From positions 29,737,969 to 29,801,968 of the forward strand of contig CM037838.1 of NCBI GenBank assembly GCA_021234535.1: 64,000 nucleotides of DNA, given 5' to 3'. Of this stretch, positions 37,374 to 50,358 are shown one piece after another; the first letter of the stretch is position 1, and every line of letters starts with the position of its first letter. The notes below the pieces were generated by a model, which saw only the letters and a program-made list of their open reading frames with translations, was not told the origin of the DNA and did no database searches. Position numbers and translations under genes: made by a program. Source of the DNA: Stichopus chloronotus (lineage: Eukaryota; Echinodermata; Holothuroidea; Aspidochirotida; Stichopodidae).

Positions 37374-40300
37374 CTGAAATAAAATGACAGGTAAATGCAA
37401 GCAAATATGTAATTAGAGCAGTCTAGGGTATGAATTGTGATCGACATAAAGCAATTTGCTAGTTTGGAGGTAGCAATTGAAATAAGCAAACTTTCTCATT
37501 CACTAAGTGGGCCATGAAGTTGATATTGTTGCAGTAAGGACATATCTATGTCCTGTCTTTTGCAAAATTTGAAGTCATTGAAGAAATGTTAGCCAGTGTT
37601 TCCACTTGAATTTGTTGAGATTGTAAAGTAACTGATATTTGAAATAAAAGAAAAATCTGTTAAAAAAATTAAGTTCAACATTCCCTTTTATTTTGTTGTT
37701 TTTTTTTCATAACAACAAAACTTGATGTTCCTTGTTCCACTGTTTATTAAAAGGAGGAAACTTGTGAGAGAACCAAACAGTGGCCCTATATGATCATGTA
37801 TGTATTCATAATTACTGCCTTTAATTAATGGATCTGACTGAATTTCAGTGACAATTGTATCCCATGTGATTGCTAGGCTTCAACTAACCACCTGTTCACA
37901 ACTTAATAGACGTTTTAGTTTTGCAGCACATGGAATACAAACAGTGTATACATTCAAAGTCAAAACTCAAGTGATATTTTCCACAACTGCTTACAGAGGG
38001 TACTTGCTGCAAAGCACATCTTGTCTAAAAGTTGCAGTGAAATAGGTCATCAGAAATAAAACAAAATTTGCTCTTTTATGCTTCTAAGGAAATAGGCAGC
38101 TTTGTTCAGGGTGATATGTACATACATTGAAATAAAATAGGAGGTTTCTATTAAATAAGGAATGTTCAACAATAATCCAGAAAATGTTCTGAGTTGCCTG
38201 GAGAACAAAGTTTCTTTTTCCATTAGGTATGCAAGAGATCTTAGTTAAAATGGTATCCTAATCTTGTTACATAAACCCTACATCAGAAATCAGTTGTTGG
38301 GTTGCTAAACATTGTCCCACAGTTCCCAAGTCAATATTCTAGTATTAAATGGGGGCAAGGTGTTGCACTTTCTTGCATAATGACATGGTGACACAAGTTC
38401 CACTTCCCAACATTCACACATAAGGATACACTTACGAGGCTCTGCAAGTTTTGCTTGGATGGGCTCCAGGATGTCAGAGAGTTCTTTAAACTGCCTTTGA
38501 ACTTCTTTAATGCTTGCACTATGGTTGGTGTCAAGCCACTCCTGTTTCTCAGCACAGGCATTCACTGCTACCATCTGTTGAAAGAGAGGATAAAGACTCA
38601 CGTATAATAAAGTGATACTGATGGAAAGTTGATGGAAAGTTCATCAAACTGGCAACTGGAATTTCAAAACCAGTCTTTACAATGAAAAGTTACTTTTAGC
38701 CCTGTTAGGGTGCAATAATGTGACCAATTTCTTGGCTATCGTGTGATTGACAGAGCAGACTGAGTTACGTTTGATTTGAGAGAGAATGATGTCATTGCTT
38801 CCTGTCAGATATTGAATTTGCTCCAATGATGTCAAATAGAGTTCCAGGAGGTTGAAAGTAACCATCTCCAGAAAAAAAAAGTACTTCAAGGGTGTGACAT
38901 TAAAAAAGTAGTATAGCAAAGGTCAATTTGGATATTCCATTTTCCAAATAGTGTCAATACGTAAAATGAACAGAAATGTTACGGTATGAATAGAAGTGGA
39001 TCCAGGAGCACGGCTGCATTGCTATTAAAATGTTTTTGGTCAAGCTGAGTTCTGCAATCACCTAAAGAAGTTACTTAAGACGTCTGTAGATTTACCAGAA
39101 AATATGTCAAAAGGAACTTTGAAGAGTACGCTTTAAACAGAGACTACATAAATCGAAAATGTGTTTGTACTGAAGATACTTGTATATTTGAGTTGACCAG
39201 TAATTCTTGACCACAATTAGCTCTCTGTTCTTGCAAATGCAAGGACATCCATAAGGTAGGATCAGATCGTTCACATTTACAATCCCCATGAAGTGTGCTC
39301 ATAAAACTGACTTCCAAAATAGCAACTATCAATTATTGGATATTTACCAGTTTTGTCACAAAAATTGGGTATGATGCGATGATAAATAATGAAACAGTGT
39401 CACAACATAAATTATGCGATACTTCTTTTAACGTTGTTGTGAATACCTTCTCATCCTTTGCCAGTCTGCCTTGCAACTTTTGTGGGTCATCAATTGTTTC
39501 CTTCATTTCTGTGATAAGAATTTTCAGATCTCGCCTTGCCTCTGATGATGAAAAAAACACATGGTACCGTGATTCTGCTAACAAAAATATTGTTTGGGAT
39601 GCATGACACTTCATCGTGCAAACTCATGGATTTCTAAATTTTTGTTCTAGTGATGAGATGATATCACTAAATAACAACAGGCATGTAACTACCGAGCAAA
39701 TTTTGATCTGCCCCCACCCTGAACCTCACTTCCAGAAATCTGTAATAATACAGGTGCAAAATGGTGCCACTTAGAGATAATTCCGTCTGGTACTTGAAAC
39801 GGCAGTAGCCTATTGTCAACTTATTGGTGGCTGGTGGAGCTTTTGTAAGGGGGGGGGGAAGCCTCATTTTAAGGGGGACAGTTATTATTTCAGAGGGGGG
39901 TTTATTTCTCTCAGGAGAGGACCAAAGATCAAATGCAGCACTACCTTAATATACTAGTGTATATACATCCATACATATGCATTCATATATATGCATCCAT
40001 ATGCTAAGTACAAACTTTGTCCAAGCTTTGTAACTTGAGACGTCGTCTTAAAAAGTTTTTCGGAAATTTTCCCCCAAAGCCCCCAGATGACCTTTGACCT
40101 CCACCAAACACGATATGGCATACTTTCTTAACATGGCAGATCTTCATACCAAGTTTGATTTTCATCTGTCCTTCCCATATTGAGTTAGATGGTACTCAAG
40201 CAAGTGTCACAGATTCACAGACATGCCAGCTACACACACACGTCAACCTGAATTCATAGGTACATTCCTGATGCAAGGAACCAATGCAAAGGGGTGGATT

Positions 40301-41399
40301 TGAGAAATTTTGTGCAATTTGTGCAATTTACAGAAAAAACTAGGGGATCTTTGCAGTATCTCTGCAAGTATACACAAACCAAGTGAAATCCACTAACCAG
40401 ACAAATCTAGAAATGCAGCACACTCTGTATGGTTATAACGAAGGGCTACATCTCGAGGCCTTTCTCCATGATTAGTCTTGGCACCAAGGTCAGCATCAAG
40501 GTCTATTAACTGCTTTATACACCTTCTTTGATCCCAGGCTGAAGCGTGATGTAGCGCCGTGTAACCTTGAAAAAGAAATAACATCAAGTGGCTGTCAACA
40601 TTGGATAGACACAAAAAATACAAAACAGGCAAATTAGGCAGTACACTGGATTGGAAATTTAATAAATTTCAAGTCCAACTAGTGTAGGCAACTGACAAGT
40701 CAACATTTGATTTCAGTCTTCTGAAAGGATTTGTTTTTCCACGTCCATCAATTGTTCACTTGAATTTTTCTTACCATTCCAATGTTTGGCACATTATGCT
40801 ATGGAAGAACCATGCACACAAAATTGAAAATAACTTCACTGACGTCAATAAAGTGACTTTCTGCATCTTTCCATTAAGACTGTCTAACTTGCAGAGACAG
40901 TCACAACAGAAGCATAATTGGCCTACATAGTGTTAACAAAGATTACAACAAAAGGAGAAACAATGATAAGTCCATTATTTGAGTCAATTCTATCACACCT
41001 GAAACTGATGGAGTATTGTAATCAACCTCGTTGGCTAGAAGTTCCATCACGATGTCCTCTCTACCAAGAATGCAGGCCATGTCCAAGGGGCTCTTCCCTG
41101 ACTGAGGGTTCCGGGTGTCTTTCTCTGAGCCTTTTTCTATCAGAAACTTCATCACTTCTAAGTGTCCCTCTGTGGCAGCAATCTCCACGGGCGACCTTCC
41201 ATCTTCGTCCATCGAGTTGATCTGCTCGTCCAGTCTCTCGTGGTACTGGGTTATCTTCATTTGCAAAGCAGTCTTGAAGTTTGGCTACATCACCGCTGAA
41301 AGCACAGTCGATCACTACGTTCAGCCTCTTCCCAGATTTTCTTGAGACTGGGGACGATGGTTCAGAATCTCCCTTCTCTGAAGTTTCACCTTCTGGCAT
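37348..41399 (-). CDS. ANKRD45: ANKRD45-like ankyrin-repeat protein, five coding exons, one frameshift
   Basis: Coding exons on the minus strand: 41399-40999, 40565-40398, 39541-39447, 38574-38436 and 37373-37348, with phase-consistent GT-AG introns. They sum to 829 nt, i.e. 276 codons plus one extra base, and that base is a frameshift near 41246 in exon 1. Content in order: Ser-rich N-terminus; FSGDVAKLQDCFANEDN; ankyrin repeats (SPVEIAATEGHLEVMKFLIE, SPLDMACILGREDIVMELLA, YTALHHASAWDQRRCIKQLI); RPRDVALRYNHTECAAFLD; then a helical tail with KQEWLDTNHSASI. The order and the tail match vertebrate ANKRD45, which is of similar length (my recollection: about 266-282 aa). Family function is poorly defined; published work links it to cilia and cell division. 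It lies tail-to-tail with PNPLA6/7. The frameshift means either a recent pseudogene/null allele or an assembly error. Confidence 0.85.
38436..38574 (-). CDS. ANKRD45: ANKRD45 exon 4
   Basis: CAACAG acceptor. Encodes NACAEKQEWLDTNHSASIKE and RQFKELSDILEPIQAKLAEP, the signature C-terminal helix of ANKRD45. I chose the GTAAGT donor at 38435 over read-through to a stop at 38305, because it joins in phase to a good terminal exon. Confidence 0.9.
39447..39541 (-). CDS. ANKRD45: ANKRD45 exon 3
   Basis: CATCATCAG acceptor. Encodes EARRDLKILITEMKETIDD then QKLQGRLAKDEK, a predicted helix; leaves in phase 0. Confidence 0.85.
40072..40218 (-). repeat. Dispersed repeat, copy 2, containing a DR1 motif
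   Basis: Reverse-complement relative of 8510-8655, roughly 70% similar by eye, with the same block order and the same GGTGGAGGTCAAAGGTCATC core. It lies in the intron between ANKRD45 exons 2 and 3. Confidence 0.8.
40398..40565 (-). CDS. ANKRD45: ANKRD45 exon 2, ankyrin repeat
   Basis: TTTTTCAAG acceptor. Encodes GYTALHHASAWDQRRC, then DLDADLGAKTNHGERPRDVA and YNHTECAAFLDLS. Phase 1 at both ends, 168 bp. Confidence 0.92.
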
Positions 41400-41420
41400 C
41401 CTTCTGGTATTGCCACAGGA
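40999..41420 (-). CDS. ANKRD45: ANKRD45 exon 1 (first coding exon) with frameshift
   Basis: A CTTTCAG acceptor lies just above 41420, so a 5' exon exists upstream. The ATG at 41399-41397 starts MPEGETSEKGDSEPSSPVSR. The frame is open to about 41247 (FANEDNP), after which the ankyrin reading continues one base out of frame (YHERLDEQINSMDEDG). Donor GTGTGA at 40998. Confidence 0.85.
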
Positions 41421-43290
41421 CTGAAAGAAGCATACAAGAGACTTGCAGATGATTAATGAGAGATTATACCATTTCTATTTGCACCCAACCACGAAAAAAA
41501 AAAATGTTGGACCTGAATCTGGTTCAGAAAATGAGTGAAATTATTTGAGTGTGTAACCCATTCATGAACCATGACAAGGGAAAGGGCTGGGCAGTAAGGC
41601 TAGCACTGTTATGATGGATATGACTAATATGACACATGAACAGTATGGTGGTGGTCTGTAATTTCGTGCAACTAAGAAATTAAATTGACTAACTCTCTCT
41701 TTCATGTCTTAAGTTTTTAACATGCCAAAAGTTTGTACAAAACACCTGTAGCCTTTCCTTATTTCTGAGTGAAGATTGGTTACGTTGCCCTCTATTCACT
41801 GTTTCGATTGTAACGGTTTTCTGATTTCATGCATGTGGCTGGCATACTATACTTTGAGAACAGACAATTACACTGTAGGACTGGTTAGGGTAACATGTTT
41901 ATATTTGTACTGCAGACACCTGTTGCTATGTGTGAATAAAAACAATGTCCAAATGATGGGGTGCACAAAAACAGAAGACACTGGTATAGGCCTAGCAGCA
42001 GGAATATAAGGGCAACTCTAATTTTGATGAATAGCCATAGTATACTGTATTGTACAAGTGGCATCATTCAAAAATAATTTACACTACACGTTTAGGAACG
42101 GATAAATAGCCAGCCATGCAGATTGCACCACTCTTGACGACTAACAAAATGGCTCTTGCTTGGATACCTCCCAAATGATAAATCTGTATGAATAATGCCA
42201 TGCACAAGTGATTTTATGAATACATTTGAGTTCGAAGTTGTGAATAGACAGCTATTACGTCCAAAGATGTAATAAGGGTTAAATAAGGTTCACAGTCTGA
42301 GTGAGGATGTAAAAATAGTCGAAGTTTTGTGTACAGTTAGAAGGTGCGTCTGACCTTTGTAGATATATTATATATAGGGCCTTGGCAAGTACTGCAGCAA
42401 GGATTTATAAAAGCTTCACACATATAACGTAACACTTTGGAAAAACTAGCTGCTGGAAATTCAAAATCCTCCTACAGTGGATCCAGTGTTGTTTTAGCAA
42501 ATCTGAAGTTCCTTTTTAAAATAATTTTGACCTAATCTGGAAGGAATTGTACCTTGAAACCTGTTATTTTCACCAGCAATTGCTTGACTTAATGATATGA
42601 TGTAAAGCTGCAAAACTTTGCACACCTCATAAAGTTAGCATGAAAATCATTACATGATGATATGATCCAGATTCTTAAAATCTTGCATGGTTTTGAGGAG
42701 GCAGATGTTAGTTTCTTTTTGACGTTCTATCTTATACTGTGCGGGGGGAGGGTGTGATGAATGGAAAGTCCATGTTGATTGTGGATGTACACAGGCAAAT
42801 TTTGCACACTCTTTTCAATCAGTGTTCAGAGGGTAATGAGGCAGGGGTGAACCATCAGCCCCAAGCATACCCAAACCTGCTCCCAGGACTGACATTTACA
42901 TAACTTCCCCTACAAGAGACAAGAGTGTATCCCCAGTATTAGGCCACTTTCCTAAAGGCTGGGAAGGGTGGAGGCCCAGCTCAGCAGCCCAAGAGCTGTA
43001 CTGAGCAACCTGAAGTGGACAAGACCTTAATTGGACGACAAGAACCCAAATTGAAATCGCCAAGTACCCCTCAGCAACACTGCAAACAGCTTTATTGAAC
43101 AAGTACCCAGAAATTTTTGGTTCCATCAGGATTGGATGCGGGAACCTAGTGATTGCAAGACAGACAGACAGACAGACAGACAGTCTAACCACCTACCTAA
43201 CCTACCCCCACCAAACCCTCCACATCAAGTTGCTAAGGACTTTGCATTTCTGGACTTAATTTTAAGAGTGTGAGGAGTTTGGCAGTGTGC
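41421..43290. other. Intergenic / ANKRD45 5' region, no gene recognised
   Basis: AT-rich, no supported exon. Contains a (GACA)n microsatellite at 43159-43183. The 5' UTR exon and promoter of ANKRD45 must lie here or further right. Confidence 0.5.
43159..43183 (+). repeat. (GACA)n microsatellite
   Basis: About six uninterrupted GACA units immediately upstream of the retroelement fragment. Confidence 0.95.
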
Positions 43291-43294
43291 AAAG

Positions 43295-44362
43295 TTTGAC
43301 ACCATCAACACGAAGATCAGTTAGGCATCCAACGTAAACCAGTGAAGAAAGACGGCATCTGTTGGTGGTAGAATGGTTCAAACAAATCTCAAATCAAGAA
43401 AGGATGCACATTTGTGGCATTCAGTATCATCTACTTCTACCCGTTCATTTCCTCCGGGCTCTTTCTGACAGCACTGTCGTGGGCCAAAACATTCACCAAC
43501 ATCACGTGCCAAGAAACTGATGCAATCATGCACGCTAGACAGATGTTGCTGTTCGACAAAAATAAACCGTGGACAAAATGCAATAACCCAAGCAACTTCG
43601 ATGTAACTATGGGGAGTAACGATGGAGCGGAGGTTTGCGAATTGATCGAACTGCAACATCATCGTTTATCAGGATGACGGAATAGCCGTCTTTAAGAACT
43701 TATAAACAGCACGAACGGCAAGCAAACTGAAAAACGAGATCATGCAGGCCTGCACCACCTTCAGCCTCAAAATCACCAACCAGGCCAACTTGAAATCAGT
43801 AGACTTCCTAGATGTATCCTTAAACCTTTCGACCAGCAGATACCAGGCAACCGTATAGAAATCCCAGCAACCAGCCAATCTTCGTCAACAACAATTCCAA
43901 CCACCCCTGCCGTATTGAAACACACCCAAAAGGTGTCATCAACCAAATTGCACAACTTTCATGCAACCAGGAAGCGTAAGTCGACTCGGCCAGCACCTAC
44001 GCTGAGTCGCTTAAGGCAAGTGGATTCAAGCAGACCCCCAATCTGACCATCACATCACCACAACCAACGTAACCAAGGAATCACATAAACGAAGAAACAT
44101 TGTGTGGTTCACGTAACCTTTCAGTAAATCGGTAGCCACAAACATCTGCGGCACCTTCCTACACCTCATAGCCAGACACTTTCCCCAAGGTCAAGCGCTA
44201 CATAAGCTATTCAACAAAATCAACACCAAAGTTAGCTGCAGTTGCATGCCGAATATGAAGAGCCTCATAAGCAACAACAACAAAAGAATCCTCACCCGGC
44301 AAAACAACCATAAACCAGGCTCCTGCAACTGCCGTGATGACTCCAAATGTCCTCTAGACTAA
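43295..44362 (+). mobile_element. Decayed reverse transcriptase, Penelope-like/GIY-YIG type
   Basis: Recognisable in pieces across frames: FYPFISSGLFLTALSWA, then DAIMHARQMLLFDKNKPWTK and FDVTMGSNDGAEVCEL; the catalytic YQDDGIAVFKN at 43667-43699; KITNQANLKSVDFLDVSLNL; and a C-terminal zone with FSKSVATNI, SCMPNMKSLI and CNCRDDSKCPLD. Known: this RT type is widespread in invertebrates, and full-length relatives continue into a GIY-YIG-like endonuclease. Here the sequence stops right after the Cys-rich motif, and internal stops and frameshifts make it nonfunctional. The family name is tentative; the RT identity is firm. Confidence 0.8.
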
Positions 44363-44612
44363 GAACTGACCTGATTAAAGTCTTTAAAATTGTTCAAGTT
44401 AAGGGTCTGGAAAATGTTGATCAGGCTGCTTTTTTTAAGTTGCCAGATGTTAGTGGAAAAAGAGGTCATCAGCTTAAATTCCAGAAGCACTACTATAGAC
44501 TAGATATTTGCGAGTATTCTTTTAGTCAGCATATGTATTTACACTGAATGGTAAAATCTGCCACAGGAGGCTGTCACTGCTACAACAGTCAACGGATTCA
44601 GTTCTATTTTCT
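44350..44612 (+). mobile_element. CR1/L2-like LINE reverse transcriptase, C-terminal fragment
   Basis: Reads RLRTDLIKVFKIVQVKGLEN, VDQAAFFKLP, KRGHQLKF and RLDICEYSFSQ, the standard tail of CR1/L2-type LINE ORF2. A frameshift follows, and another frame then gives LPQEAVTATTVNGF, the usual last motif. It starts within a few bases of the end of the preceding RT fragment, so it is a 5'-truncated insertion. No poly-A or microsatellite 3' tail was identified. Confidence 0.8.
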
Positions 44613-47600
44613 AGAACAGAAGGGGCTCTACATAAGCCAGAGATGGCTGTCTGTCCCAGTTCTTACGATGCCATCGACATCTACTGCCGGTGGTCTCCTG
44701 TCAATCTGTAAAAATATGACGATTATATTCAGTGGGCTAGGCCTGGGCCTATTCTGCTGTGATACCAGTAATACCTGGTATCGAAATCAGTAAATCCGTA
44801 AATACATTACACGGTATCATTTCATGGTTTCAAGTGAAGCATATTCACCATAAATTAGGTGATTTTGAAGGAAAAAATTTGCGGGTCAATAGAGTGCTAA
44901 AAGGTCTTCTGCAGGCATTCAGTGCCATGCACACGAAAGAGCTTATAACGAATTTCACAAAAATACTGGGAAATATACTGTACTACTAGCCTATGTCCAA
45001 CATTAGATACTGTATATTATTTGTAGGGCGTACAGTAGCTAATTAGGCTACAGTACTGTATAGTAACAGCGTGGGGGATAGTATTTTCGTGCAGTTAGGC
45101 TAGCTTAAAAATAGATGTTCGCTTAATGCTGTATGTGCTTACTAAACAAAAATAGGGGACGCACGAAAATATTGCCATAGGCCTACATATAATATAGATA
45201 TATTATATAGGGCGTAGCCTAGTCTAGTACGTGGGGCGCGCCTGTGTGTTGCCGTAGGCTATTTGTAAAGTACATTATACTAGCGTATTAGTTTAGTATA
45301 GTTAGTATGGTTAGGCCATAGGCCTATACCTAGGCCCTAGGTCGGATATCCTATACTGGCTGCCTTTGGCGTAATGGTTGCCATACCGTGGACACTGTTT
45401 CAGAACATTAAAAGAGTTCAGGTTGGGTTCTTGACTCTGGAAAGTGTCAATATTACCTATCAAAGACGGCTTTGTTGGTACGGCGAAAACTCCGTTTGGG
45501 TATACGGTGGTGGTGAGGTTCGGTTTTTATCTAGTTCTTTGGGTGCGGGGCATCTAGGCCTATATCTGTGTATGACTATGAGTACCGTCTGCAGCATTTC
45601 GTTTCCATAGTAGCTGTCAGTACTATGGAACGCAATCAGTGTAAAAAATCGACATGATAGGCGGTCTTGCCTCTCTACCAACAGGAACCACGCATACAAC
45701 AAGAAAAATTGCATGAATGTCATTATTTAGCTGTTATCATTAAAAAAAAATCTACAATGGCTTGTGATTACGGTACTAATTTAGAATCAGTGACCGGAAA
45801 CGTCGTATTCTTGCTTAAAATCCTTGGTTTTGCCTAATTTCACCCTTAACTTAACCCTTACTCTCAATTTTAATCATGAGTGGTGGTTATTTAGGTTAAA
45901 GCGAGGCCTTTATTGCTTTTTACACCTTCAACTACGTGTATTCTCATCAAATACTCAATCCTTACCATTATCAATGCTCCTTGACTGGTGGTTACTGATT
46001 CTAAATTAGAGCCCGGATATCATTAATGCTGCTGAGCTGCTAAAATTGCAGTGATTTAAAAAAAATTAGTGAGCTAATGATGTGAAATTTATGTTTAAAT
46101 TGAGGTCATTTGACCTTATACAGTGTTTGTTTGTCCTCTCTTATAGTAATGCTGATAGCTATGTACTGAATCTACTAACTTCCAACACTTGACGCGTAAA
46201 ATACTCGAGGAGGTGAGTAGCATGGTATTTATGTTTTCCTTCATTGACGTCCTCTGGAACCATAGTTTCCTTGACAAGAGGCGCAGTTGATAACCTAAAG
46301 CTCCCGGAAAAAATGTCAACTAAATTGAACTTGAACTTTGAAGATTATCTGTCGACTGATCTTCAAATGCCTTTGTCGCAGGAAAAAGTTGAGCACTAAA
46401 GTTAGGGCGGTGAATCACCGCACATGATGTAACGTTTATGAGAGTGCATGAATAAATTAGTTGTGCATGAGTGTGTGTGTATCAACTGGGCGCGTATGCT
46501 GCGTGATTTGTTTAAATGACATAAAATAGGCTAACTATAAAAAGGCGAAAGCTTCAGACCGGTGTACCTAATATCTGTCCAGCTTACGTCATTTCTCGTT
46601 GTAATGTTTTTGACTAATAAACACCCGTTGAATCGTTGAAAGGTATATCGATGTTATGTGTTAGTTTTTCTGGACCACATGACTGCAATGTTGACAACGA
46701 ATATTAGTTTTAGGATATTAGTCAAAAACAGGATTATGCAGTAATTGTGTACAAGTGTTTTGTACGGAAATCGAAAAGTGAGGTGAAGTGGAGGAAACAG
46801 TGGTGTTGAGTTTATTTTCTATCCCATTTTTGAAAGTAGGTGAAAGCATGGAACTATTACGTAATACGGTAGCTTCATGGTGAACGGACAAAGCCAAAAG
46901 ATATGACGGGCTACTCCAAGGAACATCATCGTGACATCATAAATGGACGTGACCAGGTAAAGGCAATGAATTAAACAGCGCTGTTTAACTTTCGTTTATC
47001 CCCACAAACTTCACAATGGTACCGGGAAATCACTGAGTGAGAGCTCCCAAAGCTTTAACTTTACCTATTAATGTTGTGTTAGGCCCATTTACTGTTTATT
47101 TTCTCCAAAAATGTGGGATGAAAAACAGTTTTAACATCAGTTTTGTTTAGTGAACTGTTTTGCCACTGAAATTTATAGTCTTTGGACAAAATTAGCATTT
47201 TTTTTTAAATTTCGTCTGAGACTTTTTGTGCCGCAAGTTTATAAAGTCAACTATTCTGATATTATATATATATTGATTTTGAGTACGCATAGTCAAAAAA
47301 GTGGGGCGCGATTCCACCAACCATTTTCCATACCCACCCGGTCCCCCTTCCTTGCATCAAAATAAATCTGAATTTGAATTGACTCTTTTTAAAAGAGGAG
47401 AAGAAGAGATTGTAGACGATGTTAAAAATTATCGTTATTTTTTCAACTGTAGTTAAATGAAAACAGATATGACTGAAATAAAGTAGTAATATTTTTAAAA
47501 TGTGAAATATGGTGGAAGCATTTCAAACTAGCTGATGTCACTATTTCCTTCTCAATGGCAGTTACAAATCTATATATAGAGTCCTCCATGTAGACCTACA

Positions 47601-50357
47601 GGATTAGCATTGCCCCGCTGATGTAAATAATGTGACTCGAGGGTATGCCGAACCGGTGAGGTTGTGAGATCGGGATGGGGAGGGCAGTATTTGGGAATAG
47701 GGAGATTTCTTAAAGACGAGTTAACGTCAAATACATAAATGCAGTGGGTCACGTCCAAGAGAACATTTTGTCATTTTACCAGAGATTTATGGTCTTTTAT
47801 TGTTATCAAATGAGGAGAGATAAATCATAATTTCATAGTGACTTGGCATTTTGGAATTTGTTCAAATTTTTCACATTACCACGAATATGAAAGGACTACA
47901 TTATATATGGACACCTTATCGTTACATAATTTTCGTTTTGTATTGAAATCACTCCTCGAGAAAAATTTTCCTGCATAGACGATATGATGAATTGTGATAA
48001 CCAGACAGGGTTACGATTTGACCTCTCGAGAATACATAAACATGTATGACATCATGTAATTATTGGCTGATACGTAATGAAACGGCATGGATATCCTTTT
48101 TAATACCGGGGAACATCGTTGGTGCATGAGGATTCAGATAGTTACGTTATGTTACTTTAACTGATACCAAAGTATGGAATATATAATATAGCGATGAGAA
48201 AACAAGGTTTGAAAAAAAAATATCTCGTGAAGTTTAGATAAAAGGAGAAAGATCCAATAGATACTAAATACATTCAATAAAATTTAAAATCACACAGAAG
48301 TACGGATCGATTTGGATATCTGAATTTACACCTGGAAGAAAGTTACCATTAAAGCGATAAGAAAAAGAGACTGAGAGACAGAGAGAGAGAAAGTTGGCAC
48401 CTCAGTATATGATATACATTTTATGGTTTTTAAGAAAGCCAACACCTTTCACACTTGATAATCTGGAATTGTAAAATGAGCCACTTTGAAATGAAATCAT
48501 AGAAGTATCTTTAAAACAAAAACAGAAAGAGAGAGAGATAGAGAATATGTGTATTTGAATTACGTTAACATTATTACCATCAATATCCCCCCCCCCCCCT
48601 CCCTCTTGAATTGACGCCACATAACAACCAACAAGGAGGCCCTTCGGGAGGAAAAGAAATGAACTGTACACGACTAAGCTGTATGCCCGTAGATCGAATG
48701 GCAGAGACACAACAAGCATGTGTTCAATCTAATAGCTTATCCACAACTAGGGCGCTTCATTTTATCACTGTGACGTCACATGAGCCTTCCATTGTTGAGA
48801 ATGAACCTCTTCAGTTGGTTTTACCTGATTACTATTTTAAGAATAGTATGCGCTACTTTAAGACGAATTCGCAAACCCCAAAAAAGTAGTATTTGTTCTT
48901 GTTTATTTTTTCTTTATGAGATTATCTCACATCAAACATCTCACTACCATATATTTATTCTACAATTCTGCATGTTATATTTGTTTACAAAATTAAATGA
49001 AGAATACTTATATCCAAAAATCAACAATCAAATCTCAGCCTAAAAAGAACAAAAAAATAATACGAATCTCTATTCCAATCATCTATGTTTTTTATCTATG
49101 TAAAGGAAGATAAAGCTCAGGGGTGTGGGGCCTGTCGTCGTTCTAAAGGCACCTTTTCACTGTTTTTTTTTTTTTCTAATTCATGTTCAGAGGCTGACCA
49201 AATCTGAATGGGTCAAATTTTTAATTCCATGAAAGTATAAACATGTTTGTCAATTTAAAAAGAGCTATATCTGAATCAGAAAGGAAATCAAGATTGGATA
49301 TTCTTCCTTTGGAAAATTGTGATTTACTTTCAATATATTTGCACCGTTATTCAAATGTAAAGCTGACACCAACTTCACCTTATAAAATGTTGACATTTGC
49401 TTTGGAATTAAATATGCAGTTTACATATCGTAGTTTTTGTAACCACCAGCAGAGCGACTAAAGGAGGAAAGAGAAAGAACTTGTTATGAGCAAACATTCA
49501 AATCTGACATCTAAAACCATAATCTTACAACAATCTATGACACAGGGTATCACCTGTATTTTGTTCGATTGCTGTTATATTGCATTACCGCTTAACAGTC
49601 AGCAAAAAGTTAGTCCTTCGATATTGCTACCATGCAGTTGCCTCAATTCCATTAATATATACTTCCCAGCCGTAGAAAGGCAAATGTGTCATTGGTTTAT
49701 GGGTTTATGGACGTCTGAGTTACATCAACATATGCATTTAATAGTCTAAAGAAAATAGAGTACATCGACAGAGTTTGAATAAAAACTTGACTGGAACGAT
49801 AACATAAGTGTAGCAAGGGGGCAGTTTAGTTTCTTGTCTTAAGTTTGTTATTGCTTAAATGCTAAAAGGTTCTAAAATAGAAAATAGTGGGGTAATATTT
49901 TTTCTACTGTATTGGCGCCAGTTATAGCGTACTACAGCTGAGGAATGTTGTCTGATTACGTAATCTACGGATCACCTTCATATTGTGACCTCAGATTCTA
50001 AAAAAATAACCATTCCCCTTCGTGTTGAACACAACTGCATGGATGCAACACCTCAGAGGAAGGTAAAGGGGTTACGGGATGACATATGTATAGCTAATGC
50101 CAGGTGGCATTACACCCGGTGTATATTCAGGGCTGGATAAATATGTACTGCTTCAAAACTAAGGGGCCAATACAGCAGAAATGTTGGATCATACATGATT
50201 CACCACCGTTCATAATATTATTTAGGAAAAAAGAATAGGTGTGAAAGCAACCTCATGTTTGCCAAAAACATGAAAAAAAAAAAAGCAACTTTTTTTTTTG
50301 TCCTTTGACTCATTTCTATACAAAACAAAAACTCTCTACAGCTTAGTCTTTTGTTCT
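44613..50357. other. Intergenic region between ANKRD45 and TRPC genes
   Basis: No gene recognised. Contains a TAGGCCTA-rich stretch (about 45000-45560), a 234-bp inverted-repeat element at 45776-46009, a GA-rich simple repeat near 48361-48395 and short poly-C runs. ORFs here are short and lack splice or family support. Confidence 0.5.
45776..46009. mobile_element. Possible MITE with 20-bp inverted repeats
   Basis: CTAATTTAGAATCAGTGACC at 45776-45795 pairs with GGTTACTGATTCTAAATTAG at 45990-46009, 19 of 20 bases complementary. The 234-bp size and lack of coding suit a MITE, though the target-site duplication is unclear. Confidence 0.45.
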
Positions 50358-50358
50358 T

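Noticed and set aside
38305..38435. Read-through extension of ANKRD45 exon 4 to a stop at 38305
   Set aside because: A strong GTAAGT donor at 38435 joins in phase to a terminal exon, and the extension has no family similarity.
42896..43192. 98-aa minus-strand ORF with CLSVCL repeats
   Set aside because: The start is translation of the GACA microsatellite; the rest has no recognisable domain.
45374..45723. Overlapping plus (78 aa) and minus (87 aa) ORFs
   Set aside because: No motifs or splice support; possibly promoter-proximal sequence, not shown.
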